Source: Lucifuga dentata
Taxonomy: Eukaryota; Chordata; Actinopteri; Ophidiiformes; Bythitidae
Assembly (NCBI GenBank): GCA_014773175.1
Contig: VXCM01002125.1
Span: 83,467 to 147,466 of the forward strand
Length of the DNA: 64,000 nt
Direction: 5' to 3'
The position numbers and the translations under genes are program-made. The notes under the pieces are model-generated. The model did no database searches and was not told where the DNA came from. It saw only the letters and a program-made list of their open reading frames with translations. This document shows positions 24,466 through 37,552 of the stretch, one piece after another. How positions within the stretch are numbered: position 1 is the stretch's first letter; each line of letters opens with the position of its first letter.

Positions 24466-27400
24466 CTGGACAGAGAGAGGCAAATAACTCCCATGAAGCC
24501 ACATTTGGAACCACAATATATCAAGGTTGAGGAAATTAAATGAATATATGTGACAAGAGATGAAAGAGACAAAATTGGTTTGAGAAAATGCATATTTATG
24601 CTGTCCAGAGAAGAACCATCCACTCACCCTTTAGGGAAGAGATCTTGGAAATGGATCATCTCCACCATGACGGCAACATTCTCTTTAGCAGCAGAGCAGA
24701 GGTTGTGTTTGATGTAGCACTCTCTCTGGAGCTGAAACACCATCTCTTTAATTGATACACACTTCCTGCTGATACAGCTGAATTTGTGCCTCAGACCATG
24801 GGCCATGCACTTCAGAGCATCCTTAATAAAGGATTTCCCCTATGTACACAAACACACAGACACACACGACTGATGTGTAAAAAAAACAAATACAAGAAAA
24901 CACTTGGTCTTAACATGTTGTTGAGGCTATATAACCTGTTACATATCATTCTAAATTCTATATTGCTTACATAAAATAATTTTGGTACTACACAGACACT
25001 CACTGCTATTACTACTACTACTACACTCATGAACCTGTTTCAACAACAGCAGAGTGGATGTGCAGTTGTGTTAGAGCACATATTGTAGGAGTGTGCATGG
25101 ATATGCTTGCAATATACAGTATATATAATGGGAAGACCAATTTCTGGTTAAATGGCGGAAAAACATTCTATTCTTGCAGTGAAACCTTCAGATTTTTTTT
25201 CTGCCTAAGGTGCATGTTCCTAGAATGTGACCCTAATAGACCCTAATAGGCTTGGCAAGACCACAGCCTCAGCTGTGTATGAAAAAGGAGCTAACTGGGC
25301 TGAAGGCCAGCTGGCGCGTGACTCTAACTGTACATGCATCAGTCCAATGAGAGGAAAGTAAACTTCCTGAGAGGGGAAAAGAGATTCTGAAGCATGTTTA
25401 TGTATGATTACACTTCAAGAAAAATGGATATGTTTGAGGTACATATGCCTTAAGGTGTAATCAAGTAATCAGACCTATTCATGATAATCATTCTGAAGCA
25501 CTGAAGCAGGGATGAGGAATGTTGCCTCTGGTTATGCCATTTTTTGCAAGGCTGTAAACAGAGACAGACCAGTTTAGTACCTGAGAGTCAAATTTGCCAG
25601 CATTGTGCAGGAACGTCATGCAGATTTCCTGCAGCCCTCGTATCTCGCAGGAGTTATTCTCAAAGCACTCAAACACTCCACAGCCGACATCCCCTGCACT
25701 CACGAGGCAGTGCTGGATCTCAGCTGAAAAAGACAGAACAGGTTAGGGGAGGGACATTGTAATCTGCTCACAGCAGAGACAGCGGCAGACCGTACAGTCA
25801 TTTTGGCAACGAGGAGACCATGCAGCTTGAAGGCAAAACTCCACTTTAATGCTGTCTGCTGCATGAATGACCAAGCCAGTGTGGCGTATACCTATTTCTA
25901 AAGACAGAGCAATCTTTCATGTGTTTATGGTGTGGAGTCTGTTCCTGCTACCTCTTAGCCAGAGAGAAAAGGAACATGGTGGGGGTGGAGGGGCACTCTA
26001 ATTTCTCATGCTGAGGGGTTCCTGCAGAGGAACACTTAGCGACAGAGGTATTACTGTGTCATTCTGCACCAGAATCCTTCTGCGCTGCCTAGCATTGAGA
26101 TAGGATGGTGCATTGCAGATACAGACTTGACATAAATGCGTTGGTTTCAACTGTATTTAAACTAAATATGCATCAACAAGTCTCTCATTACAGTAGAGGT
26201 AGATTTTGAATATTGTGCAGATGGATGAGATTAAGAGGTGGAGGGGCAGAAACAGCAATTTCTCTCATGTATAAGGCAAGAAAAATGTAAAAAAAAAAAA
26301 AAAAAAAAAAATTAGAAAAGGACAGTAGAGTAGATTAGATTAGAAAAAGCTCAGTGAATGCTGTCTTTTGGACAAAACTGATGCAGAAAAATTGAAGATA
26401 TCCCTTTAAACCTAAAATTGCAATATTCTGAGTCACGTGATCACACAGAGACCNCCGCCCACACACACACACACACAGTATATGTTGCACACTAATGTGA
26501 CATCACTGGGAAAATTTTATTTAATAAGGCTAATTGAATCTTACTTGGCACACAATCTCAGTTTAGCTATAAAAGCCACAACTGCTGACCACAGTTAAAC
26601 AGAATTACGCCGTGATCTGACATGGAGCAGATAAGTGATGACCGTGAGAATATTTTTCAGGTCTTGGACAGAACCAAAGCGCGCACACCGGTTGCGTAAA
26701 AAGAAGACGATGACCACAAATAAGGGATCAAGTCTGACTTATTTGAGGCCTTTCAGGCTTGTCAACAAAGAGCCTGTGTTGGGGGGGGCAGTAGTAGGGG
26801 GATGGGGGGCGCCGATGCGGGGTTTGTAGGCACTGAGTTGAACTTTAGTGCGCAGGAAAAGTGAGCCGCTGTCAGCAGTGCTTGTTTTGGCATCACGGGA
26901 ATGTGCTTGGATCGTACGAGCCTGGCCGCAACGTGCATTGAATTACACAGTGGTGTTACCAGGCTCTCTGCTGCGAAACCTGCCTTGGAGTTTCTCCCTG
27001 TTTTTCAGCGTGGAAGCAAGAAAACAATTCCCCATCTAATACTCTGACACAAGTTCAACGAGGGGAAGAAGCAGCCCCAAACCCGCATGCATATCAAGGA
27101 ATTTGATCTTGAATTAATTAAGACAGCAGCTCGCCATAAACCCTTCGTGGAGCTCATAAATCAGGCAAACCGCACTTGTCTTTTTTATGGCGTTACAGCA
27201 TCATTTTCTTGAGGATTGCTTATCAAATCCGACTTGCCAGAGCTCTGACCAGCCACCAAACTACTCCAGCCATCCCTGCTCCACTAACCTGCTTAAGCGC
27301 ACCACCCCGCATTCATTCCAACAGCCTGCACAAAATGCAAACAAAAAACAAGCACTTTCCCACAAAACCACCTAAACAGATACCTACAACACGCGCGCAC

Positions 27401-27844
27401 GCACGCACCAACACGCACGCACACCTAGATGCGCTGCCGTATACATTACCTATTACCTTGTGCCATTCTATTAATAGTTTACTAACATATTGAATTACTG
27501 TCTCAGAGTATTTACAACAGATCGGCTTTCTAAGTAATCGGAAAGGGGAACACATGTGGGCCATAACCGGCATTTAAGTTAAAAACAGCGGATTTGCTCT
27601 TTGCAGCCACAGAAACACGTGTCCGAAACCAGTCATGGATGTGTGAGCAGTTGCACCAACCTAAACCTGCCTCCTCGTTCTAATCTATCCACACCTTTTT
27701 CTTACCTGTGTTCTGCAGGGAGAGGCGTCCTTTCTGGATCACAGGCTTCTCCGGGAGGGTGTCATGAATATCAAGATTATCCGATCCCACTACTTGCTCC
27801 AACACTGACAAGACCAGCAGCACCACGGCCAGTTTAACCAGCAT
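24040..27844 (-). CDS. stc2: Stanniocalcin-2 (secreted glycoprotein)
   Basis: Secreted, disulphide-linked glycoprotein hormone family; mammalian STC2 inhibits the IGFBP protease PAPP-A and affects calcium/phosphate handling. Exons: 27706-27844, 25581-25723, 24628-24839, 24040-24465, with phases 1, 0 and 2 at the junctions. After removing a 65-base assembly duplication in exon 4 they encode 284 aa (human 302). The start at 27844 (MLVKLAVVLLVLSVLEQVVG) gives a hydrophobic signal peptide; an upstream in-frame ATG at 27925 would bury it. The conserved core includes GRLSLQNTAEIQHC, GDVGCGVFECFENNSCEIRG (N-glycosylation site NNS near residue 69) and KCMAHGLRHKFSCISRKC, whose Cys near residue 116 matches human Cys120, the PAPP-A-linking residue. 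The C-terminus ends TDIRR, as in STC2 and unlike STC1. Teleosts have a and b copies; which one this is cannot be told. Confidence 0.95.
24079..24207. repeat. 64-bp direct duplication around an N (assembly artefact)
   Basis: Identical 64-bp blocks on each side of N 24143 inside stc2 exon 4. Same pattern as at 15346, 44382, 49124 and 61125. Confidence 0.9.
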
Positions 27845-28013
27845 TGCGTCTCCGACAGCGCGCCCTCGTTTCCCAGCAAAGATCCAACAGCTTGTGCGTG
27901 TGTGTGTCTGTGTGTGTGGGTTCACCTTGGATCAGTGATCGGTGCAGCTGCGGGTTGGTGTGTTGCAGGGCAGCTGTGGGACTGAATGCATGAGCAGGAA
28001 GGAGGGATGCTGC

Positions 28014-28092
28014 CTATATTTCTCACAGTCCCGGGTGTCAATTTGGATGAAGGAGTTAAGCAGGTGTTGTCGGTCGGGGCTTCGCAGCCAAT
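28014..28092 (-). promoter_or_regulatory. stc2: Putative stc2 promoter: TATA-like and CCAAT boxes
   Basis: On the minus strand a TATA-like AAATATAG (plus-strand 28014-28021) lies about 170 bp upstream of the stc2 ATG. About 70 bp further upstream, GCCAATCAG (CCAAT at 28088-28092, plus orientation) forms an inverted NF-Y box. Spacing is typical of a focused vertebrate promoter, with the start site expected near 27990. Motif-based only. Confidence 0.4.
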
Positions 28093-29466
28093 CAGAGACG
28101 CGGACATCCACGTCCAAGGTTTTAGGGGAGTGTCCAGTGAAAGTCCCCTTTTTGCCATAAAACTGGAGCTGTAAAGCAATATTCATGAGCAGACTAAGTT
28201 GTGTATGACAGCTCCGGGATGATGAAGCAACTTAAGCTGCAAAAGTCAAGCTTAATGTCAATTGTAATAATCCTTTACTGGATCAATAATACAGGATAAG
28301 AACACTCATCTTGCCAGACTATAAAAAAAGACAAGCATATGAGATCCAAGTGCTGAAAATTAATAGTTGCTTGTTGATCTACAACCTCTTTTTATATATA
28401 TATATTGCATTTTTATTTTTTTTTAATTTAGATGAACTGCATGCACTGTTTCGAAATGTGGTGGTTGCTTCAGAAAGTTATCACAAAACTGTCTGACATC
28501 TGCTCTCAAGAAAAACAACTATATAATTGTTGAATAACAATAGTCTTGAAGTTGGATGTCATCTTATTTGAGAATATATATTTAATAAATCTCATACAAT
28601 TGAGCAAATAAACTTTCTTCAAATAATAAAGAAGAGTACAGGCTTTATATAGAAAGAGGAGAAAAGAGGAAATTGCAGAAAAGAGGAACAATACAGAAAT
28701 ATCAGAATCAAAACTTTTTATAAGTTTGTGTGATTATACTGATATTGAATTTTTAAAATATACTGCTAAATCACTATGCTTACAATTGCTATCAGAACCA
28801 TTTCCTTTTTTCTTTGTGAACTAAACGAGAAGGGGTCTGATACAAAATGCCCCGTTTAATCTGTGACAATGAGGTCTGATAACCACTACAGGGAGTCATC
28901 TAAGAATAGAGGACCAACACTGGCAGGGTTGCATTTGGAGACGCTAGAGGAATCTCTGTCAAGAACAACACTTGACGATGCCATGTGAAATGACTGTGAG
29001 CAGACTGAGCCTGCAAATGGAACATAAAGTCTCTGTCTTCTAAATGTTTCCAGTGACCTCATGGTGCCACTTTCAGGTAAAGGCTTCTTTAGGTGCCAGT
29101 GGTGCAATGAAAGGCAGCACGTTGCCCATCACTGACAGATCTTCTGCTGGACAGGAGGCAGCACCCATGGCAGCACGAGTAAGGCTTTGCAGGGATTGCA
29201 TCACCCAGAATAGATATTTTAGCAATCCTAGGTTGTACAGCTGCAACTGCACTGAAGCCCCTGTCCTCTAGGGGGCCCACTGATACTAACTGTCCCTTCA
29301 GTTACAGTATAGCACTAAACAAATCAATATTTCCTGCTGGCCTATCTATAAACCCAACATCCTAACAATTAAATGTAGCAACATCTTCAAATATCACTTA
29401 TCATTGCAATAAAATATTTTTATTTTCAACTGAACTTACCATTATAAAATTGTTTGCATTGGTGGT

Positions 29467-30054
29467 TTCAAGGACCATACTAGCGATTTTGCACGTAGCT
29501 CAATAAATACTACTTGCATACACATGATATTACTAACAACCAATTTCCAAAACATAAAACCGTATTTTAATTGTCCTGTTATTTTGCCAAATCTTCTAAT
29601 CTTTCAACATCAAATGTTCAGGTGATACACCCATCATAAAAATCAATATTTCATCTGCTAACACTTTTGCCTGATTGAAGAAGGCAAGGTCATTTTAATT
29701 TCTTGCTAACAGCCATCTTATCCTGGGACTATATTTTCTGGCGGAGACATGCTGTCATCTGTGCAGCTCTGTATTGGATCAGTTAAATAAAGTTACTTTG
29801 GCAAAAAACTTAATAGACATAGTGATTCGCTGTGATGGATTACTTATCTCAAGAGTGTTTCAAGTCTCTATAAGTTTATTTTAGTAGCGTACTGGAATGA
29901 ATTGAAACCAATGGCAGTCTGGAAGGTAAGAAAAAAATTCTAAAATTTACTGCTCCAGTAGTATATTTTGGGAAATGGTTGTCAGTAATGTAACTTGTAT
30001 ACGGGTTGTATATAATGGGTTCAAATGTGCTAAATCACTAGTATTGTCCTTTAA
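29467..30054 (+). mobile_element. TTAA-type MITE, copy B
   Basis: 588 bp, AGGACCATAC at 29471 and GTCCT|TTAA at 30045-30054; the left flank is degraded to TTCA. With copies E and G it belongs to a subfamily with TATACGGGTTGTATATA in the 3' arm. Confidence 0.75.
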
Positions 30055-33000
30055 TGGTTAATTCTCAGGTTTAATTCCTGGCCAATGCAACAAGTTTTTC
30101 TTTCTCCATCATATCCAAGCATGATGGAGAAGGTGGATGAGTGTTTGTCTGTGGTGGGGTGGGGTCAGGTTGGGGACCCAACACATGCCCTGAACCCCAG
30201 ACAAAAATGTTACGGCACTGCTCAGGCGCCCTGTAAACTCGCATGGGGAAACGATTGGTGGTCAAGTGTGAAAGAGACAGACAGAGGAAGAGACAGACAC
30301 ACAGGCATCTTATTGTGGCTATTGAATTTCATAGATCTGTGACTTTAAATTCTGTTTATTAGAACATTTCATTTATTTTCATAAAATCCTTCTTATGGGA
30401 AGTTTTGGCTCTCTCTGCTGGAAAACTTTAAAACCAAGACTATATTTAGACCCTCAATGCAATTAGCCTCAAGCAAGAATTGGATTCCCGCTCTAACCTA
30501 ACCAAAATGGCGATCACTTATAGCTCTAAATATAGATAATTATCATCTTGAGACTGGAGTATCTATCGCTTTAATTGAGGTTTCAGTCAGTGGAATGAAT
30601 TTCAGAGAACTCACCACAGCTGAGAATTTGGAGGTACTTTGGCAACGGCATGCTGCATCGCAGACAACCTCAACATTTAAATATTCTCATCCTTTAATGA
30701 TGCCTGTGGTAGACTTATCTTGTGATGTATTTATAGCGACCTTGTCCCACGTTTATCTGCTGAATAGCTATTAAAATATTGCTATAATTGAAGGATTTAG
30801 TTTTGATGTGATATTTGTAAAGTGTAATCTACATTTAATACAGCGTAGACCTGGCTCTTTCATACATGATGTGTTCCACAGATCTGCTACTGACTTTAAT
30901 GTTGATGAACACATATCGGAAATTGCAATGCAGCAGTATTTTTAAAGTCCACTGGATTTGAAAGAGTCCCGCAGATGAGGGGGTAGTGCACTATGGCACA
31001 GTTTTGGTGATGTGGTCTGTGTGTTCCAGTTGTGCCTATACCACAAACTGGAATCTCCTGCTCAATTCATGTCTGTTAAAACTAGCCACGCTGTGAACAC
31101 ACCCTCGATTTGGTCCAATCAGCGTGCAGCAGTTCACCACAGGCTTGTAATACTGAGTGTCACTGCTGCCTGCTGGTGCTGCATTCAGGTCATGTGGGAG
31201 AAAAAATTTTAAGGTCTTCAAAGTAAGAGCAATAACAATTCTAGAGACTTTTTTTTTTTTTAAAGGATTCACTGAAAGCTGAGAAATCAGGGAGCATTTA
31301 TAAATCCATGATTCCTAAGAAGTTTAACCATGTTAAGGCATGTTAACTCTCAATGTTCTGGTTACCCCGCAAACCAAGGTGAGCGGCACTTTCTAAGTGT
31401 TCACCACAGAAAAACAGGCATGAGTTGTGTTTCATGTGACATTTACCTCCAGAAAAATGAGGAAAATAGATTTTTTTCCCCATAAAAGTTACACTTAACT
31501 GCTTCACCTGAATGCAACATAATTCTGAGGGACTGGCACAGAGCAAAATAAAATCCTTCAGTAGCTTTTCAGACTCCAGACCTCAAAGTGACCAAATGAA
31601 TCACGATCACAATTTTAAAAATGTAGCCTATTCGAGGCACAAAACTGGTCTTTGATCATGTTTCCAACCAAACAAACAAAATCAAACACCATTTATAAGT
31701 GGGCCGGCAGGATCTGAGAAACTGTGTGTGTTTTAAACTGCATATATATAAAATATAGAATTGAAGATGCATCCTGAATTAACGAGTTATTGATGTCATA
31801 TGCCGTGTAAGAATGAACAGCTGTGGCATCTACTATATTGCTTACAATATCGTTGCTATGATGCAAATATTGCATCTAGCATGTGGCGACAGTTGTGCTC
31901 TGGTTGCTTCAGCTGGTTGCGTGACATCGAGAGTGCTCTGTTTTTCTTTTATATGTGTTGATTCAAAGGCATTAAAAAAAATCAGTTGCATGTTTATGAT
32001 GCATGAAGGCTTTTTCTCTTTTTGGTGACACTCACCAGAAAAGTATGTCCTGACTGCAGTAACAGTCATTCACTTTGACTTTTGTACCATAAACATACAG
32101 AAAGCAGACATGTGTTCTGAGTTGGGCCCCCTGGGGTCCTGGCAAGTGATCAACCAATGAAACCACAACAGAGAGGCCAGTCTAGGGTGTGCGTGTTTCT
32201 CTGAATGTGTGTGTGTGTGTGTGTGTGTCTGTGTGTGTATGGGGGTTGCTTTGCTATGATAGAGGCTTCTGTAACGGCAATTAACGTCGCCAGTTTACAG
32301 ACTCCCTATAATACTTTACAGGAAGCATGAGGGGTGTGATTCTTCTAGGAAGAGAGGTTCATGAGTGGAATTCTTCTGAACAATGACTATTGAGCACTGA
32401 AGGCTGAGAAACCCTGCAGGGGCTACAGTCAAAAACATTAACACACATGCCAGAGCGACCGTAGTTGAGTGACAGTATGGTTCTGTTCACGCTGCAAGTG
32501 ACAGCGGCCCAAATCCGATTTCTTCCCCTCAGCGAAGAGGAAAAAAATAAACTCACACTGAATGCAACGTTTTCAAATCTCATTTCAGCTACTTTGTGGT
32601 GCTCAGTCATAGATACATATCTGACATTTGGAAATCAACCCCAGTCCAAACATCATATCAGAATACATGAGGCTTTCATGTCAATCTAATGTAAAAATTT
32701 GTCAAGATTTTGCGCTGCTAGTGGAAAAAGATTGACAGCAGCAGCCATGGAGGTGTTCATAACTGGCGCTTGGCCTAACTGGGCCACAGAACAAGGCTGC
32801 TGCAACATCAACACAAAGTTTAAAGTGTTAGAACAAACTTTAAAGATGCCAAACATGTGAATAAAAGTGAGTCTAGATAATATGTCCATTGGTGAGCTAG
32901 ACGTCTACCCAGCTACGAGCTAACGGTGATATATGTTGATATCACACACAATGACTTTAATCAGTGTGGCTTCAAGAGATGGGACCAAGATAATAATAAT

Positions 33001-33240
33001 AATAACTGTATTTATATAACACCTTTTTAAAACAAAGTTACAAGGTGCTGCAAGAGCAGGCATTAAAACACAAAAGATAAAATCCAAAGAGACAAAAACA
33101 ACAATTATATAAAAGAACAGAATTAAATAACACAATAAAACAGTGCAACTGTTGAGAAGGCCTTAAGATAAAATAAAGTTTTCAGTAATGTTTTAAAAGA
33201 AGATGCTGACTTAGCCAGCCTAAGATCCTGAGAAGTTATA
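33001..33240. repeat. Dispersed SINE/LINE-like tail repeat
   Basis: Contains the fish-repeat signature TATTTATATAACACCTTTTTAAAACAAAGTTACAAGGTGCT followed by a segment about ttttcagtaatgttttaaaagaagatgc that I remember as common in fish interspersed repeats. Related short tails occur at about 35341-35390, 41440-41487 and 56430-56510. The family is not identified. Confidence 0.4.
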
Positions 33241-35279
33241 GTTTTGCTTGTTAAAAGTAAAATGTCTCAGGTTATGTGATTATAAAATTAGCAAATTTAT
33301 ACAAATTGACTACACATATTCTCTGATTGCGCAATCTTGCAGTAAATTGATAGTTGTGAGAGAAATCCTTGCTCTTTTGGTTTTAGGAGGTAACAGCAAA
33401 ACCCAATGATTAACAGTTTAGTTTAAGCTCATTAGCATGATTTCTCCTATTAAAAGCCGTTGAAACTGAGCTCGTAATGTCAATGATTGGTTGAAGATGG
33501 AGCTGGGATAGGATAGAGCTGAATTCATTGCACAGTTTTACTTTTAATCTTTGGTTTGGGGAAGGTATCAAGTATTTTCAAGTCAAAGGCCTGAAGTCCT
33601 AGTGAAATCACAAATCACTGATGTTAAAGTCGAAAACAAGTCTCAAGTCAGCAAATGTGGATTCGATTCTGGTCCAAGTGTGTCTAATTCATGCAACTCA
33701 AGTTATTCCTTCATTTCAGTCAGTCAGTCAGTTGGGGGGGGGGGGGGNGAGAGAGAGAGAGAGACTTTTGAAGCCTCTTAAATACCAATGGAAATGTGAC
33801 CCTAGAGAGGGACTTGACCTAAGTCTTCGAGGAACCTGAAGATGATATCTGAGTTTCTAAATTTGGGTCAGTTTATGTGCGTGAATTTATATCTGCAGAT
33901 GCATAAGACATATTTCTAGGGTGTGCATATTACTAGAAAATAACATCTCTCTCTCATAGACGAATGCACTCTCTGGTCTCTTAACTCACCTGCCTCATGA
34001 AAGTAGAGAGGTTTTATGGGCCCAGCTCAGCGGGGCAGCTCTGGGCTCTGATTCCAACTGGTGTGAAAGTGCTACATCTCAGCCCTTCACTCAACTCACC
34101 TCAAACAATGTGCTATTCTAGAGTTTGCCCTTGTATGAGTTATACTGCCACAATCCTCCATCTCATTACTGTCTATATAAGCCTGCAGGCCTCGCCAGCA
34201 CAAAGGAGTGATTGAGTGATACGAGAGAAGAGATGGGCCAAAGCTGCCCACGGAGCCCTCACCTTGGCTCTTCCTGCCTTGATGAGGGCAGAGGTGATGT
34301 CATCGTGGAGACGTGGAGGTTGACCCCTCTGTTAGGTGGGCATGCTGGGACAAAAGAGAGCAGTTTGGACACAAAGGCCCCATTTAATGAGAGTGAGACG
34401 TGAGGCCAGAGGGGACGCTGTGGGTGGTACAAAGTGTCATAGCTCTTGAAAAGACTGAGCAATTAATCATCTGAATTAAGAACTGGGTAAAGGACTATTA
34501 TGTAAGGACAGATTGAACAATATCGCTGAGGCAAATGAAGCCTTTTTGGGTAACCTCTTCTGTTTAATGACAATGATTGGTTGATTTTTTTTACTTGATC
34601 TAATTTTGGATTCAAGGATGCTATATTTTATCATGATGTGAGGTCCAACAATTCTGCAATGTAATATGACAGACTTGCCTCTCATTAGAGATGAAGGGTC
34701 CTTTGTGGCAGCCTGACAATCATGAAACCCTCTCCCCCAGCTTGGCTTGTTTACTCTCTGGTAATTACCAGGTGATTGTGTAGCCTGTGACCCACATTCA
34801 GAGTCGGGTCAGCCAAGACATGTGGGACAATTGACAGTATTCTGAGAAATGCACGTAAGGAAAGAGTGTTAGAGTGGATAGTCATTTGCTCCTGCCTCAT
34901 TAGACTGTGTTAGAAGACAAGCTGGCTCACAATATTCTCACGGCAGAACAATACCTCTTTCCATTGCAAGGCCATAATGTGTCCTCTGGTGTGGAAATGT
35001 GTTTGAGAGAGAGAATATGGCAGCCTCATTTATCCGTTAATGTTTTGATTTATTCATTCGCTGGTAATATGGAAAATAAATGCACATGTGCACATACACA
35101 GCTTCCTGATCATGAGAGGGAATGGTAGCTAATGCATCAGTTCACAAACCTTTTTATCAGCAGGTAACTTGCTTCCTTCTCTCACGGTTTTTTGTCCTAA
35201 ATCCCTTACGCTGATTTCACATGATGAGCGGCGAGCTGAGCATTCTATTATTATATATACACCACACCTGGTGCATTTG

Positions 35280-36018
35280 CTCTCCAGGTGGTCTACAAGT
35301 GTAGCGGGCCAGATTAAGCCCCCGCCAAACTATACCTGGGTATTCAATTCAATTCAATTCAATGAACTTTATTTGTCCCTAAGGGCAATTAAAAATATAG
35401 TCTATAATAAATACAGGGTATATTCCGGTCTAGGCCATAATATAACCCAAGCCTGGGTATAAAATAGCCCAGGTTGGTTTATACCCTGGGATATATTTTG
35501 GCCTAGACCAGACTACACCCCACTAGTCCAGATTATACCCCTTTGTTTTTTTCATAAATTAGTCTGTATTTCAATGTCCAGAGTTTCTTTCTATCATAAT
35601 TTAAGAAATAACATGTCACTGCAACATAGCCTTTTTTGATAAATTCAAGGATAGCTTATTTGTACCAAGCCAATCACATATTTTATTCAGCTCACAATTT
35701 ATTGTAGTCTGCACTTGATTAGTTTGTAACAGCGTTTAAGCGATTAAAATTGTGTATTGTAGTGGATAAGGTTGTGTCAAAAATAAATTTCAAATAAAAT
35801 CAAAAACTTAATACTGTTTCCTTGAACATTTTGTGTGTCTGAGTATGGGGGTATAATCTGGCTTGGGGGGTATGAAATAGCCTAGCATAAAGAATACCCC
35901 AGGGTATAAACTGGACTAACCCAGAATATACCCAAGGTATAAAACAGGCTAACCCAGGGATAGTCTGGGCAGGGGGTAAATCTTGGGCTGTTACCCCCAG
36001 TTAAGACCACCTGAAGAG
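35280..36018. mobile_element. Inverted-repeat element with degenerate internal TATACCC motifs
   Basis: Ends CTCTCCAGGTGGTCT and (reverse complement) CTCTTCAGGTGGTCT bound about 740 bp. Both subterminal regions are packed with degenerate GGGTATA-AACTGG / TAACCCAG units in inverted arrangement. A tail-like insertion sits in the left arm at 35341-35410. No target-site duplication or coding region was seen. Confidence 0.55.
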
Positions 36019-36980
36019 GGTAGTCCTGGTCTGATTCCTACTGGAGTGGCTCGTTTGTGGTATGAACACAATCCACACTAGTTCTGACCAACTATGAGGC
36101 TATTGATCTATTTTTTCCTATTGATCTACAAGCATCTATCTTGTGTGTGTGGTAACTACAACCACAGTCAAGTTTGTTTCACATTAGATACTCATCAGAT
36201 ATTCCCTACTTGAAACCATTAAAGCGTTGAATGTAAAACAATCTTTACCGCAGTTACATCTTTGGTGAGACAAAGTAACTGAAACAGATGAAACAGTCGT
36301 AACATATCAAACCTTCCATATCACATGATGAAGGTTAGCATTTGGTTTTACGTGCTCAGTATGTTGCTCTCTCTCTTTATCTCTCTGAAGGCAGCATGTC
36401 TTTTTACACATCATGTGAAGCAACATGTGGTTTTCCACATGTTGTCTTGAAGGCAAATTCAGGTTCTGCTACCACAGTTTTCTTATATGTGGGCCAAATG
36501 ATGACTTTAAAGTATCCTAGTTCCATCTTTGATCCATGTTATTTTGTAAATTTAAAATTTTGGCAGGATCGATTTAAACGAGCGGTTTAAAAGCGGTTTT
36601 GAAGCGGGGTCTAAGACACCGTCTCAAAACATTAGTCACATGACCACCATGTCAGCTTTCCAGCGTTCTAGAGTTGCAGTTCAGGTTCCTGCCAGCAGGC
36701 TGTGCACAACCAACGTTTCAAAACATTTCGAAATGTTTCAAATGTATTGAAACTGTTTTGAAGGTTCGAAACTTAATCCCTATGTAAACTTTTTCTGGTT
36801 TTGATTTTCTTTCTCCTGCCCTCAGACATTTCTGACCAATGAGCAGAGCGAGTGTCTCATCTGACCTTTGCTCATATATTTTGGTGAAATTGTATTTTTT
36901 GTTATGTGAACCTGAAACAAACCAAGTGAATGTGATCATTCTAACAATTTAGTCTCTGATTTGGACCAGAGCAAACAGAC

Positions 36981-37552
36981 TTCAAGGACCATACCGACCA
37001 TTTTGCATGTTTGAGCCTAATATATTCAATTTTCATACATGTAAAGTTACTGACAACGGTCAGTACGGTAAATTAAAAATGTTTTTCCTACCTTCCAGAC
37101 CTCCATTGGTTTCAGTTCATTCTGCTGTTAAAATCAACTTGTTGATACTTGAAACGTTCTTGGGATAGGTAATCCATCATCACCAACAAGACGTGTATTC
37201 AGGTTTTTTTTAGAAGTTATGTAATTATAGCAGCAATAAAAAGTTTAAGCACAATAAAAAGTGCAGAGTGAATGTATGCCTCCACCGGGAATATAGTCCC
37301 AGAAGAAAACCTGCGCTTATGGAAAAAATTAAACAACTGTGACTTCATAAGTCTGCGTAACTATTAGCAGAAGAAACATGGATTTTTAAGGTGGGTGTAT
37401 CACTTGAATATTTGATTTTGAAAGATTAAGAGATTTTGCAAAATATCAGGAAAGCTGAAATACGGTTTTATCCTTTGGGAAATGATTGTCAGTAACATAA
37501 CATGTATGAAAATTAAATCTGTTAGGCTCAAACATGCAAAATGGTCCTTCCA
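36981..37552 (+). mobile_element. TTAA-type MITE, copy C
   Basis: 572 bp, same orientation and interior as copy A (shared stretch around CAACTTGTTGATACTTGAAA). Termini AGGACCATACC and GGTCCT are intact, but flanks have decayed to TTCA and TCCA. Confidence 0.78.

Noticed and set aside
27845..27925. Upstream in-frame ATG of stc2 (MNPHTQTHTRTSCW...)
   Set aside because: Would place 27 mostly polar residues before the signal peptide; the 27844 start gives a normal secreted precursor.
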